Shown here in pieces: positions 9,370-15,904 of a stretch of 64,000 nucleotides of DNA. Below the pieces are notes generated by a model, which was not told the DNA's origin, made no database searches, and saw nothing but the letters and a program-made list of their open reading frames with translations. Each line of letters begins with the position of its first letter. Position 1 is the stretch's first letter. The DNA comes from Undibacterium sp. Jales W-56 (lineage in GTDB: Bacteria; Pseudomonadota; Gammaproteobacteria; Burkholderiales; Burkholderiaceae_D), in contig NZ_JAJLQW010000001.1 in the NCBI RefSeq assembly GCF_025548535.1, positions 1,240,001-1,304,000 on the forward strand. The letters are read 5' to 3'. The translations under genes were made by a program, and so were the position numbers.

Positions 9370-9485
9370 GATTTAATTTGTGTTTTGCAAAGATAGCCGA
9401 CAAAACAAAGTCAGGCAATTCATTATGAATCTCTTGAAAGTCGCGTGGATGTTGGGTTTATTTAGTTAAATGGATTAAATATGCC
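9370..9485 (-). other. Degenerate second copy of integron head (attI/intI leader)
   Basis: Bases 9370-9409 match 12297-12336 at 32 of 40 positions without gaps. After an unalignable stretch, an identical 11-mer (ATCTCTTGAAA) occurs in both places (9429-9439 and 12355-12365). Weaker similarity continues to an ATGGA at 9470 that lines up with the intI start at 12422. The LexA box of the other copy is not preserved. It looks like a remnant of a second integron head or a duplication of the first. Confidence 0.6.
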
Positions 9486-9492
9486 GAGGGAG

Positions 9493-9523
9493 TCGGGTGC
9501 GTTCCACACACTCTACGTTTGCT
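9493..9523. repeat. Diverged copy of REP-like palindrome
   Basis: GGGTGCGTTCCACACACTC and the adjoining CTACGTTTGCT match the repeat at 10397-10430 read on the opposite strand, with a few changes. It sits at the far end of a degenerate attC-like site, as the 10397 copy does. Confidence 0.6.
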
Positions 9524-9574
9524 GGCGATTCAGATTAATCCAAATTAATCACAATATCTAGGCGTGGGTTAGGT
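9512..9574 (-). repeat. Degenerate attC-like site after the STM3941-like cassette
   Basis: Read on the minus strand, a core ACCTAAC (9574-9568) overlaps the stop codon of the preceding gene, as is common for cassette genes. About 60 bp on, CGTAGAG could be a decayed partner core. The interior shows only a weak AT-rich inverted repeat. Assigned mainly from its position in the array. Confidence 0.4.
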
Positions 9575-10099
9575 ATCGTTCAGGGTTGCTCCGCCAGCGC
9601 TACGGACTCTGCCTTGCTGATGATGCTCAGCTAACGACCTTTCGAGTTCGCGGTGGTTATATCGTAATCCCCCAAGTGCAACGGTGTAATCCGCTCCTGT
9701 TAATAGTCGTCGCGTTGTACTCATCAGCCGACTGCGATTGTGAAGGGCATCGTTGCCGACATTCACTAAAATTCTCTCCTCATCAACGTCAAGTCTGACT
9801 GTCGCGATTTCATGCCAGGGAATTAAGCCCGTCTTGCCTCTCAAGTCGTTCAATCCGTTCACATCAACGACGACTGCTGGCCCGTCATCACGCCAAGCGT
9901 CAAGCGCGGACTTTCCCAGTGTGCCTCCCACGCACAGTGATACGAATGCGCTGCAACCCGCTAACAGCGCTATGAAACGATCTCCCGTAAATATGAGGAA
10001 AATAGAATATGCGCCGACCAGAACCATGAAGACAATAAATGGCAGCGAAAAAACAAGGGTCCAACGGCGTCGCCGTAATTGAAGCGGTCTTGGAGGCAT
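9569..10099 (-). CDS. STM3941-like small membrane protein (integron cassette gene)
   Basis: A 176-residue protein with a basic N-terminus (RPLQLRRRRW) and two hydrophobic segments near residues 14-35 and 40-60. A soluble domain contains DVNGLNDLRGKTGLIPWHEI, which resembles the STM3941/PH-like families of unknown function. It is flanked on both sides by attC-like sites (10112-10167 upstream, 9512-9574 downstream) and lies in the same orientation as the other cassettes. No function can be assigned. The family call is from memory of the motif and is moderate. Confidence 0.6.
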   Translation of the reverse strand: MPPRPLQLRRRRWTLVFSLPFIVFMVLVGAYSIFLIFTGDRFIALLAGCSAFVSLCVGGTLGKSALDAWRDDGPAVVVDVNGLNDLRGKTGLIPWHEIATVRLDVDEERILVNVGNDALHNRSRLMSTTRRLLTGADYTVALGGLRYNHRELERSLAEHHQQGRVRSAGGATLNDT

Positions 10100-10111
10100 G
10101 ATAGAGATGAT

Positions 10112-10167
10112 GCCTAACGTGGAGTTAACGGGCGCGCCGAGGGCGCGAACTTGAGCGTGGGGTAGGC
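10112..10167 (-). repeat. attC-like site
   Basis: A 56-bp imperfect palindrome bounded on the plus strand by GCCTAAC (10112-10118) and GGTAGGC (10161-10167). The second core has lost one T relative to GTTAGGC. The interior arms (GGCGCGCC / GGCGCG) face each other around GAG. It separates the remnant cassette from the STM3941-like cassette. Confidence 0.65.
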
Positions 10168-10235
10168 ATGTTTGATTACCTCAAGAACCTTTCCATTATC
10201 AAGAACCCCGCCTTCCCGGACCGTGAATGTAGGGA

Positions 10236-10262
10236 GTAGGGTGCGTTCCACGCACCGCATTG
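10236..10262 (+). repeat. 27-bp REP-like repeat, left copy
   Basis: Perfect inverted match to 10397-10423. The core GGTGCGTTCCACGCACC is itself a palindrome with 6-bp arms. Together the two copies bound a 188-bp unit. Confidence 0.8.
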
Positions 10263-10310
10263 GGCGCAAAACTTGCGCATACACGCTTAAGAATATCCAT
10301 GTCATTATGC

Positions 10311-10391
10311 ATACTCCCTCTATCAATTGATATAAATGTGCCTTCTTGTTCAGGTAAAGTCTGGACATATAAAATTACATGCCAGGAGTAT
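10311..10391. repeat. 81-bp ATACTCC...GGAGTAT interval, copy 1
   Basis: Begins ATACTCCCT and ends GGAGTAT. Its length is identical to the intervals at 15783 and 56061. The interior can form a hairpin (TGTTCAG / CTGGACA). It lies between the 27-bp inverted repeats of the remnant cassette. Confidence 0.5.
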
Positions 10392-10396
10392 TCATG

Positions 10397-10430
10397 CAAT
10401 GCGGTGCGTGGAACGCACCCTACGCTTGCT
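10397..10430 (-). repeat. 27-bp REP-like repeat, right copy, with conserved flank
   Basis: Positions 10397-10423 are the exact reverse complement of 10236-10262. The outer flank CTACGCTTGCT (10420-10430) is also shared, slightly changed, with the copy at 9493-9523. This suggests the full repeat unit is a few bases longer than the 27 bp. Confidence 0.8.
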
Positions 10431-10475
10431 ATTTGCCGAAACGAAGCGGCGTCGGCTTGAACGAATTGTTAGGGC
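10418..10475 (-). repeat. Half-conserved attC site
   Basis: On the minus strand GCCCTAAC (10475-10468) leads into ATTCGTTCAAGCCGACGCCG, a typical attC left arm. The expected right arm is replaced by unrelated sequence running into the REP-like repeat. The only candidate for the second core is GCGTAGGG near 10418. Confidence 0.55.
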
Positions 10476-10490
10476 GCTGCCGCTGCTGGC

Positions 10491-10934
10491 TCACAGCTCG
10501 AGCTCCATGGATTGGCCAGCTGGAAGCGCCTGCCACTGTGCATCAAGGCTGGCGATGCAGTCGCGAACGGCGACAACGTCCTGACAGGACACCGGAAGCG
10601 CTTCGCAATCGCGTGCCTGACACGTGACTCGATACAGATCCAACATGTCTTCGGGCCTACTGTCACCGCCTGACCACGCATCCCCTTGGAACACTTCGAC
10701 CAGCCGCTCAACACTGTCACTCTCCGGCTCAGCGTCCATTTGAAAGTCGGCCGCCTCGCCAGCGACGACGCGAGCCAGGAATCCCCGCTTGTGCAGCGTG
10801 CTCTCGACGGCAAAGTGGACCATGTCATGCGGAATGATCCGCTGCTTCGGGCACTGAATCGTCTCGGCCACGTCGCCGCGCCAGACTGTCATGTGATCAT
10901 GTTTGCCGTTGAGCTTGGTAAACGAGATTCTCAC
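10491..10934 (-). CDS. Hypothetical protein, integron cassette gene
   Basis: A 147-residue soluble, acidic protein I cannot assign to a function. The middle reads IIPHDMVHFAVES, followed by Glu/Asp-rich and Cys-containing stretches (YRVTCQARDCEALPVSCQD). There is no signal peptide or membrane segment. The gene fills the space between a complete attC upstream (10942-11001) and a half-conserved attC downstream (10418-10475), leaving almost no non-coding space, as is typical of cassettes. The start at 10934 follows the attC core by 8 bases. Confidence 0.7.
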   Translation of the reverse strand: MRISFTKLNGKHDHMTVWRGDVAETIQCPKQRIIPHDMVHFAVESTLHKRGFLARVVAGEAADFQMDAEPESDSVERLVEVFQGDAWSGGDSRPEDMLDLYRVTCQARDCEALPVSCQDVVAVRDCIASLDAQWQALPAGQSMELEL

Positions 10935-10941
10935 TTCAGCG

Positions 10942-11001
10942 CCCTAACGTTTGACTTAAGCGGACCGCCGTAGGCGGGTCCGCTTGAAGGAAGGGTTAGG
11001 C
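10942..11001 (-). repeat. Well-conserved attC (59-base-element) site
   Basis: A 60-bp site bounded on the plus strand by CCCTAAC (10942-10948) and GTTAGGC (10995-11001). Inner arms AAGCGGACC (10958-10966) and GGTCCGCTT (10977-10985) are perfect inverted repeats around CGCCGTAGGC. Length, cores and stem all match integron attC sites. It separates the kinase cassette from the 10491-10934 cassette. Confidence 0.88.
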
Positions 11002-11023
11002 GTCAATCGCATGGAGTGGACAT

Positions 11024-12226
11024 TCAGAACGGAATGTCGTCATCCGTGCTCGGCGCTGTCTGTGGCGCGGTTCGACGAATGACTGGCTTCTTGTCCTTGC
11101 ACTTTGCGCAGCCCGACTGTCCAAGTGAATCCATGAACTCCTTGGTCAACCAAGATCCGCAGGTCCTGCACTCGGGTACTCTGAAGTTCTCGCTCCCGCA
11201 ACTCCCGCAGTATGGAGTCTCAGAGATCGGCGCTCCGCAGTTTTTGCACAGATAGGCGAGAGAGCCGCCACAACTCGTACAAAAGGAGCCAGTGGAATCA
11301 GGGATCACTCGCGGGCCGCGGTAGTAGCCACGAGAAGACCAGTTGGCCCCAGAGCACTTTACGTTCGAGCAGATGGCGAGTGCGGGCGACAGGGTGGGCG
11401 GGGCCGTGTGATTCCGATTGCCAATTGCGCGGATGAAGTCATCTGCGGTCCTGTGTCTGTCGCCAGGTGAGCTTGCGCAAGCCTTCTCTACGGCGTCGAT
11501 CATACCCCTCGGTAGGCTGGCGAGTGTCTTTCCAAAGTTCGCGGTTTCCGGCTTCCCAGTCAGCAACTCGACGAGCATCACGCCAACGCTGTAGATGTCG
11601 CTTCGCCCATCGACAGTTGCGGCATCAAGCATCTGTTCGGGCGATGCATACGGGGGCGAACCAAGGAACTCTCCACGCGTCGTGGCCCGTGTGACACCGG
11701 GTTGGGAATCAAAGCTCACACCGATAGAGAAATCGATCAGGAAGCACCGCATGCGCGAGTCGATCATGACATTCGTCGGCTTGACATCTCGATGCACAAT
11801 TTGATTGATGTGCGCGTAGCTCAGTGCATCTAGGATTTGAACTGCAATTTCGACTGCTATGCCTCGATCCAGCTTTCCCTTCTCTATCAGCAGGTCGCCT
11901 AGGGTTCTTCCGCTGACATACTCCATTACGAAGTACGGTGCTTTGCCGTGCGCTGCATCGACCACGCCTTCTGTGAGAACGTAAGGAATATTCGGATGCT
12001 GGAAGCGAGCAAGAAGTTTTGCCTCGCGGATGAATCGCTTGTGCATTGCCTGATCCGACCGAACGAACGCACTGTCGAAGAACTTGACCGCAACTTTGCG
12101 GTTGAGGGTCGGCTGCTCGGCCAAATAGACGCTGCCACAGAGGCCCGAGCCCAGCACATCGGTGAGCACGAAACTCTGTCTGCCGAGGTGGCTGACGTAT
12201 TCAGGCGGTAGCGATGGCGGCTTCAA
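11024..12226 (-). CDS. Serine/threonine protein kinase with C-terminal zinc ribbons (cassette gene)
   Basis: A 400-residue Hanks-type kinase. The glycine loop is GSGLCGSVYLA near residue 26, the ATP lysine is VAVKFF, the catalytic loop is IVHRDVKPTNVMID near residue 143, and the activation end is SPPYASPEQ. The metal-binding DFG is DFS (LIDFSIGV). After about residue 290 there are at least five CxxC or CxxxxC pairs (FCTSCGG, YLCKNCGA, YCGSCGS, ECRTCGS, GCAKCKD), consistent with double zinc ribbons. No membrane segment is seen. It is the first cassette after attI (12288-12294) and is closed by the attC at 10942. A signalling or defence role is possible but not shown. Confidence 0.87.
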   Translation of the reverse strand: MKPPSLPPEYVSHLGRQSFVLTDVLGSGLCGSVYLAEQPTLNRKVAVKFFDSAFVRSDQAMHKRFIREAKLLARFQHPNIPYVLTEGVVDAAHGKAPYFVMEYVSGRTLGDLLIEKGKLDRGIAVEIAVQILDALSYAHINQIVHRDVKPTNVMIDSRMRCFLIDFSIGVSFDSQPGVTRATTRGEFLGSPPYASPEQMLDAATVDGRSDIYSVGVMLVELLTGKPETANFGKTLASLPRGMIDAVEKACASSPGDRHRTADDFIRAIGNRNHTAPPTLSPALAICSNVKCSGANWSSRGYYRGPRVIPDSTGSFCTSCGGSLAYLCKNCGAPISETPYCGSCGSENFRVPECRTCGSWLTKEFMDSLGQSGCAKCKDKKPVIRRTAPQTAPSTDDDIPF

Positions 12227-12287
12227 GATGATTCGATCGGATGAGGCACAGTTGTGTGGCGGGACGCATGGCCGGTCGTTTGTTGAC

Positions 12288-12384
12288 GCCTAACGTGATT
12301 TAATTTTCATTTTGCAATTATAACCGACGGAACAAAAAAAGAAGCTTGCTCTACATCTCTTGAAATACTCATGTACATGAGCTA
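12288..12384 (-). other. Integron attI region
   Basis: GCCTAAC (12288-12294; GTTAGGC on the minus strand) marks the likely recombination core between the attI side and the first cassette. The AT-rich sequence from 12297 towards intI is the attI/leader proper. It is partly duplicated at 9370-9439. The extent towards intI is approximate. Confidence 0.7.
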
Positions 12385-12394
12385 TGTTTGGTTG

Positions 12395-12414
12395 TACTGA
12401 ATAAACATACAGTA
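12395..12414 (+). promoter_or_regulatory. LexA box upstream of intI pseudogene
   Basis: TACTGAATAAACATACAGTA fits the proteobacterial SOS box TACTG-N10-CAGTA exactly at its conserved ends. It lies 7 bases before the intI start codon. SOS control of integron integrases is known; here the site outlives the gene. Confidence 0.85.
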
Positions 12415-12421
12415 TAACCAA

Positions 12422-12679
12422 ATGGACAAAAACATCACCCCTGTAAAACCGCGTTTACTTGACTAAGTGCGTGAACGCTTGCGTTATAAGTATTGCAGCT
12501 TGTCGATAGAAAAGGTCTATGTATATTGGATACGTTTCTTTATACGCTGGTCTGGATTGCGTCATCCTGTGGAAATGGGGGCGCCCGAAATAGAGGCGTT
12601 TTTGACGATGCGGGCAACTGAGCGGCAAGTCCCTGCATCTACCCATAAACAAGCTTTAAGCGCTAATGCGATGCTTTAA
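12422..12679 (+). pseudogene. intI: Integron integrase IntI pseudogene (N-terminal fragment)
   Basis: From the ATG at 12422 the frame reads MDKNITPVKPRLLD, then a TAA at 12464-12466 where IntI proteins have Gln (LLDQVRER). It then continues with SIEKVYVYWIRFFIRW, RHPVEMGAPEIEAFLT and ATERQVPASTHKQALSA, which are hallmarks of the IntI N-terminal SAM-like domain. The frame breaks at TAA 12677-12679, where FLYREVL should follow. In the same frame FREVIAIEW at about 12731-12757 may be a further scrap. The whole catalytic domain with the RHRY residues is absent, so no active integrase is made. Confidence 0.9.
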
Positions 12680-12770
12680 TGTTTCAATTCATCTGATGGC
12701 AAAAATTAGACTCCAGTCGAACTTCATGCCTGTTTCCGCGAAGTGATAGCGATCGAGTGGAAAAACCGGT

Positions 12771-13589
12771 TTATTTTGACCGACGTTGCGCTCGCTGCCA
12801 CCGTCGCTCACGCTGAAGCACGCCGATAAATTTCACCCCCTGTGTCGTGTAACGTTGCCATAAACGACGGGGTTCGCTGGCTAAGCGCCAGAGCCATTCC
12901 ATGCCGATTTTTTGCATCCATAGCGGCGCGCGTTTTTTTTGTCCTAATGCGAACTCCATTGCGGCGCCGACGCAGAGCAGTAGTGGTGCATTGTTCTCGG
13001 TAAATTCTTTGCGATAGCGTAAGCACCAGCGTTCTTGCTTGGGCATGCCCAGGCAGACAAAGATGATGTTGGGTTGCGCTTGCTGGACCAGACGCATGGC
13101 TTCGGTGCCTTCGTCACTCTCTGCAGAGAATTGCATCGACGGGCAAAAAATACGGACTTGTAAACCCGGATAGGTTTGGGCAAACGACGTCAGCAGTGCG
13201 GCTTCCTGCCCCGGTTGTCCGCCGATCACAAAAATTGACAGTTGTCTTTGTATTGCGCCTTGGCAGAGCGAGACGAATAAATCGGCACCGGTGACGCGCT
13301 CTGGCAAGGGTGTTGCTGCCATCTTGCTGGCCCAGATAATTGGCATGCCGTCGGCAAAAATATAGTCGGATTCGGCGTATTGGGCTTTAAACGTCGGGTC
13401 GCTATCGAGTTTGACGATGTGATCGACATTCGGCGTGACGACGATGCGGCTGGCGTGATTGCGCTGACCTGCGACCTCAAGCAAATGCGCGGTCGCCTGC
13501 TCAAATGTGCAGGCGCGTATATCCAGTCCGAATAAATGGCTGATCTTCAGCGGTGGGGCGGCCGGCAAATTTTCGTTGGCAAGAGGCAT
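12771..13589 (-). CDS. WecG/TagA/CpsF family glycosyltransferase
   Basis: A 272-residue GT26 enzyme. Matching motifs are VTPNVDHIVKL (about residue 48), YIFADGMPIIWASKM, RVTGADLFVSL, FVIGGQPGQEAAL and ICVGAAMEFALGQKKRAPLWMQKIG written in parts: LCVGAAMEFALGQKKRAPLW then the WMQKIGMEWLWRL region. Such enzymes transfer N-acetylmannosamine-type sugars or glucose onto lipid-linked intermediates at the inner membrane. It most likely belongs to the exopolysaccharide locus that the integron remnant separates it from. The C-terminus is rich in Arg (RERRWQRAQRRSK). It is divergent from trpF. Confidence 0.87.
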   Translation of the reverse strand: MPLANENLPAAPPLKISHLFGLDIRACTFEQATAHLLEVAGQRNHASRIVVTPNVDHIVKLDSDPTFKAQYAESDYIFADGMPIIWASKMAATPLPERVTGADLFVSLCQGAIQRQLSIFVIGGQPGQEAALLTSFAQTYPGLQVRIFCPSMQFSAESDEGTEAMRLVQQAQPNIIFVCLGMPKQERWCLRYRKEFTENNAPLLLCVGAAMEFALGQKKRAPLWMQKIGMEWLWRLASEPRRLWQRYTTQGVKFIGVLQRERRWQRAQRRSK

Positions 13590-13610
13590 GGGGTAATATT
13601 CGTGAGTAAA

Positions 13611-13630
13611 GCGAGTACTTGCGAGTACTT
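13611..13630. repeat. Tandem 10-bp direct repeat
   Basis: GCGAGTACTT occurs twice in a row in the 95-bp gap between the divergent wecG-like gene and trpF. It is either a slippage product or part of a regulatory region. Confidence 0.6.
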
Positions 13631-13684
13631 CAGAAATTTGATTATCTCAGCTATCGCGGTGTTTCTGTCATCGAAAGTATCAAG

Positions 13685-14368
13685 ATGTTTTATAAAAAGT
13701 GTAAAACCAGAATAAAAATATGCGGCTTAACGCAGGCGGACGATGTGCGGCGTGTTGTCGCTGCGGGTGCGGATGCATTGGGCTTCGTGTTTTATCCACC
13801 GAGTCCGCGTTATGTCACGCCGGCATCTGCGGCAAATCTGGTCAAAGAGATTTCACCATTTGTGATGTCGGTCGGTTTGTTTGTGAATGCGACGCCTGAG
13901 GAGTTGCAGGCGACGGTCGCTCAGGTGCCGCTGCAATTGTTGCAATTCCACGGTGATGAGACCGCAGCGCAATGTCATGCGCTTGCCGGCGCCGTGAACC
14001 GGCCGTTTATCAAAGCTTTTCGGGTCAAGCCCACCACAAGCCCTGCCGATTTGCTAGAATACGAAGCAGAATATCGTGCAGCAAGCCCTCTGTTTGCTGG
14101 ATTATTGCTAGATACCTTCGTCGATGCTTACGGTGGTAGTGGAAAGGTTTTTGATTGGTCTCTCATCCCAAAAGAACTCGCGCCTCGGGTCGTTTTAAGT
14201 GGTGGCTTGAGCGTGCAAAACGCGACTGACGCAGTGCGTCGGGTTCGTCCGTTTGCGGTCGATATCAGCAGTGGTGTCGAGTTAAGCAAAGGGATTAAGG
14301 ATGAGGTCAAGGTGCGTGCTTTTATTGACGCCGTACACTTGGCTGACACAGAAGACTTGCAAGACTAG
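13685..14368 (+). CDS. trpF: Phosphoribosylanthranilate isomerase
   Basis: A 227-residue (beta/alpha)8 enzyme of tryptophan synthesis that isomerises PRA to CdRP. The motif IKICGLTQADDV holds the catalytic Cys. DALGFVFYPPSPRYV, LLQFHGDE and LLLDTFVDAYGGSGKVFDW (with the general-acid Asp) are all present. An in-frame start 66 bases upstream exists, but the ATG at 13685 gives the usual family length. It begins a trpF-trpB-trpA run on the plus strand. The truA and fimV genes that often precede it in Burkholderiales are not adjacent here. Confidence 0.94.
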   Translation: MFYKKCKTRIKICGLTQADDVRRVVAAGADALGFVFYPPSPRYVTPASAANLVKEISPFVMSVGLFVNATPEELQATVAQVPLQLLQFHGDETAAQCHALAGAVNRPFIKAFRVKPTTSPADLLEYEAEYRAASPLFAGLLLDTFVDAYGGSGKVFDWSLIPKELAPRVVLSGGLSVQNATDAVRRVRPFAVDISSGVELSKGIKDEVKVRAFIDAVHLADTEDLQD

Positions 14369-14423
14369 CCGCACTCTGATGCGATGATGTTTTGCTCCTC
14401 AATTCGCCACAGGAAGCACTATC

Positions 14424-15707
14424 ATGAACGATACTAATTCAGTTCTTCAGCCGCTCGAAGAACATATTCAACGCCAAGCGGTTCCATCGCAAGCCATCTA
14501 TCAATCGGCGCATTACAACTTGCCGGACGCGCGCGGCCATTTCGGTCAGTATGGCGGCACTTTTGTGTCGGAAACTTTGACGCACGCCCTCAATGAATTA
14601 AAAGATGCTTACGCCCGCTATCAGAATGACCCGGAATTTTTAGCTGAATTCCGCGATGAATTGCATCATTTCGTCGGTCGTCCTTCACCGGTGTATCACG
14701 CCAAACGCTGGTCCGAAATCATGGGCGGCGCGCAAATTTATTTCAAGCGCGAAGACCTTAATCACACCGGCGCGCACAAAATCAATAATGTTATTGGCCA
14801 GGCCTTGCTGGCCAGGCGCATGGGTAAGCCGCGGGTGATTGCTGAGACCGGTGCCGGTCAGCACGGTGTCGCCACGGCGACGATCTGTGCGCGTTTCGGC
14901 CTGGAATGTGTGGTCTACATGGGCTCGGAAGACGTCAAACGTCAGGCGCAAAACGTGTATCGCATGAAGCTGCTCGGTGCGACCGTGGTGCCGGTGGATT
15001 CTGGCTCCAAGACTCTGAAAGATGCGTTGAACGAAGCCATGCGCGACTGGGTCGCCAATGTGGATAACACGTTTTATATCATCGGCACCGTTGCCGGCCC
15101 CCATCCTTATCCCATGATGGTGCGCGATTTCCAATCCGTGATCGGCGAGGAGTGTTTATGGCAGATGCCGGAAATGACGGGGCGTCAGCCTGATGTGGTG
15201 GTGGCTTGCGTCGGCGGCGGCTCGAATGCTATGGGGATTTTTTATCCGTATATCGATCACAAGCAGACGCAATTGATTGGCGTCGAGGCGGCGGGCGAGG
15301 GCATGGAAACCGGCAGGCACTCGGCTTCGCTGACCGCCGGTTCGCCTGGCGTATTGCATGGTAACCGTACCTATCTGCTGCAAGACGCGAATGGCCAGGT
15401 GATCGAGACGCATTCGGTATCGGCGGGCCTGGATTATCCCGGCGTCGGCCCTGAACATGCATGGCTGAAAGATTCTGGTCGTGCCCAGTATGTGACGATC
15501 ACCGATGATGAGGCGCTCAAGGCTTTTCACGATTGCTGCCGTATCGAGGGCATTATCCCGGCGCTGGAATCGAGTCATGCACTTGCTTATGCGGCCAAGC
15601 TCGCAGCGACTTTGCCTAAAGAGCAAATAATTCTGGTCAATCTATCGGGACGTGGCGATAAGGATATGCACACCGTTGCTGAAAAAGCGGGTTTGAAATT
15701 CTATTAA
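14424..15707 (+). CDS. trpB: Tryptophan synthase beta chain
   Basis: A 427-residue PLP enzyme that joins indole and serine to give tryptophan. The PLP lysine lies in [14 protein letters not shown], and the phosphate-binding glycine run is [27 protein letters not shown] and GRGDKDMHT also match. The N-terminus is about 25 residues longer than the E. coli protein, beginning [14 protein letters not shown], which is common in Burkholderiales. AGGAAG lies 8 bases before the ATG. Probably in an operon with trpF, 55 bp upstream. Confidence 0.97.
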   Translation: MNDTNSVLQPLEEHIQRQAVPSQAIYQSAHYNLPDARGHFGQYGGTFVSETLTHALNELKDAYARYQNDPEFLAEFRDELHHFVGRPSPVYHAKRWSEIMGGAQIYFKREDLNHTGAHKINNVIGQALLARRMGKPRVIAETGAGQHGVATATICARFGLECVVYMGSEDVKRQAQNVYRMKLLGATVVPVDSGSKTLKDALNEAMRDWVANVDNTFYIIGTVAGPHPYPMMVRDFQSVIGEECLWQMPEMTGRQPDVVVACVGGGSNAMGIFYPYIDHKQTQLIGVEAAGEGMETGRHSASLTAGSPGVLHGNRTYLLQDANGQVIETHSVSAGLDYPGVGPEHAWLKDSGRAQYVTITDDEALKAFHDCCRIEGIIPALESSHALAYAAKLAATLPKEQIILVNLSGRGDKDMHTVAEKAGLKFY

Positions 15708-15782
15708 ATAAGGCCCAGACTTTACTCTCCGAGGATGCTCCAATTATTCGTTGATATCGGATGAGTAAGGTCTGAATTACAT

Positions 15783-15863
15783 ATACTCCCTTATTAAAGC
15801 AATAAAATACGGTTTTATCCGCATATATTTATTGGTGATTGAAAATATACATGGTGGGAGTAT
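15783..15863. repeat. 81-bp ATACTCC...GGAGTAT interval, copy 2
   Basis: Bounded by a perfect 10-bp inverted repeat when extended outwards (ATATACTCCC at 15781-15790, GGGAGTATAT at 15856-15865). It fills much of the 197-bp trpB-trpA gap, which is unusually long for this pair. Same length as the intervals at 10311 and 56061. Confidence 0.55.
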
Positions 15864-15904
15864 ATTTTTTGAGCAAAACTACGCCATTCAAACGAAGAAT
15901 TACT

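Larger units (their letters stand above)
10100..10490. other. 391-bp non-coding stretch: remnant cassette with nested repeats
   Basis: No convincing gene. The stretch holds an attC-like site (10112-10167), a pair of 27-bp perfect inverted repeats (10236-10262 and 10397-10423), an 81-bp ATACTCC/GGAGTAT interval between them (10311-10391), and a half-conserved attC (10418-10475). A minus-strand open frame (10368-10114) runs through the repeats and the attC. Only its C-terminal third, with NGKVLEVIKHAYPTLKF, looks protein-like, so it may be the end of a destroyed cassette gene. Confidence 0.6.

Noticed and set aside
10114..10368. 84-codon minus-strand frame in the remnant cassette
   Set aside because: It runs through an 81-bp repeat, a REP-like palindrome and an attC. 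Only the last third looks protein-like, so at most it is the end of a destroyed gene.
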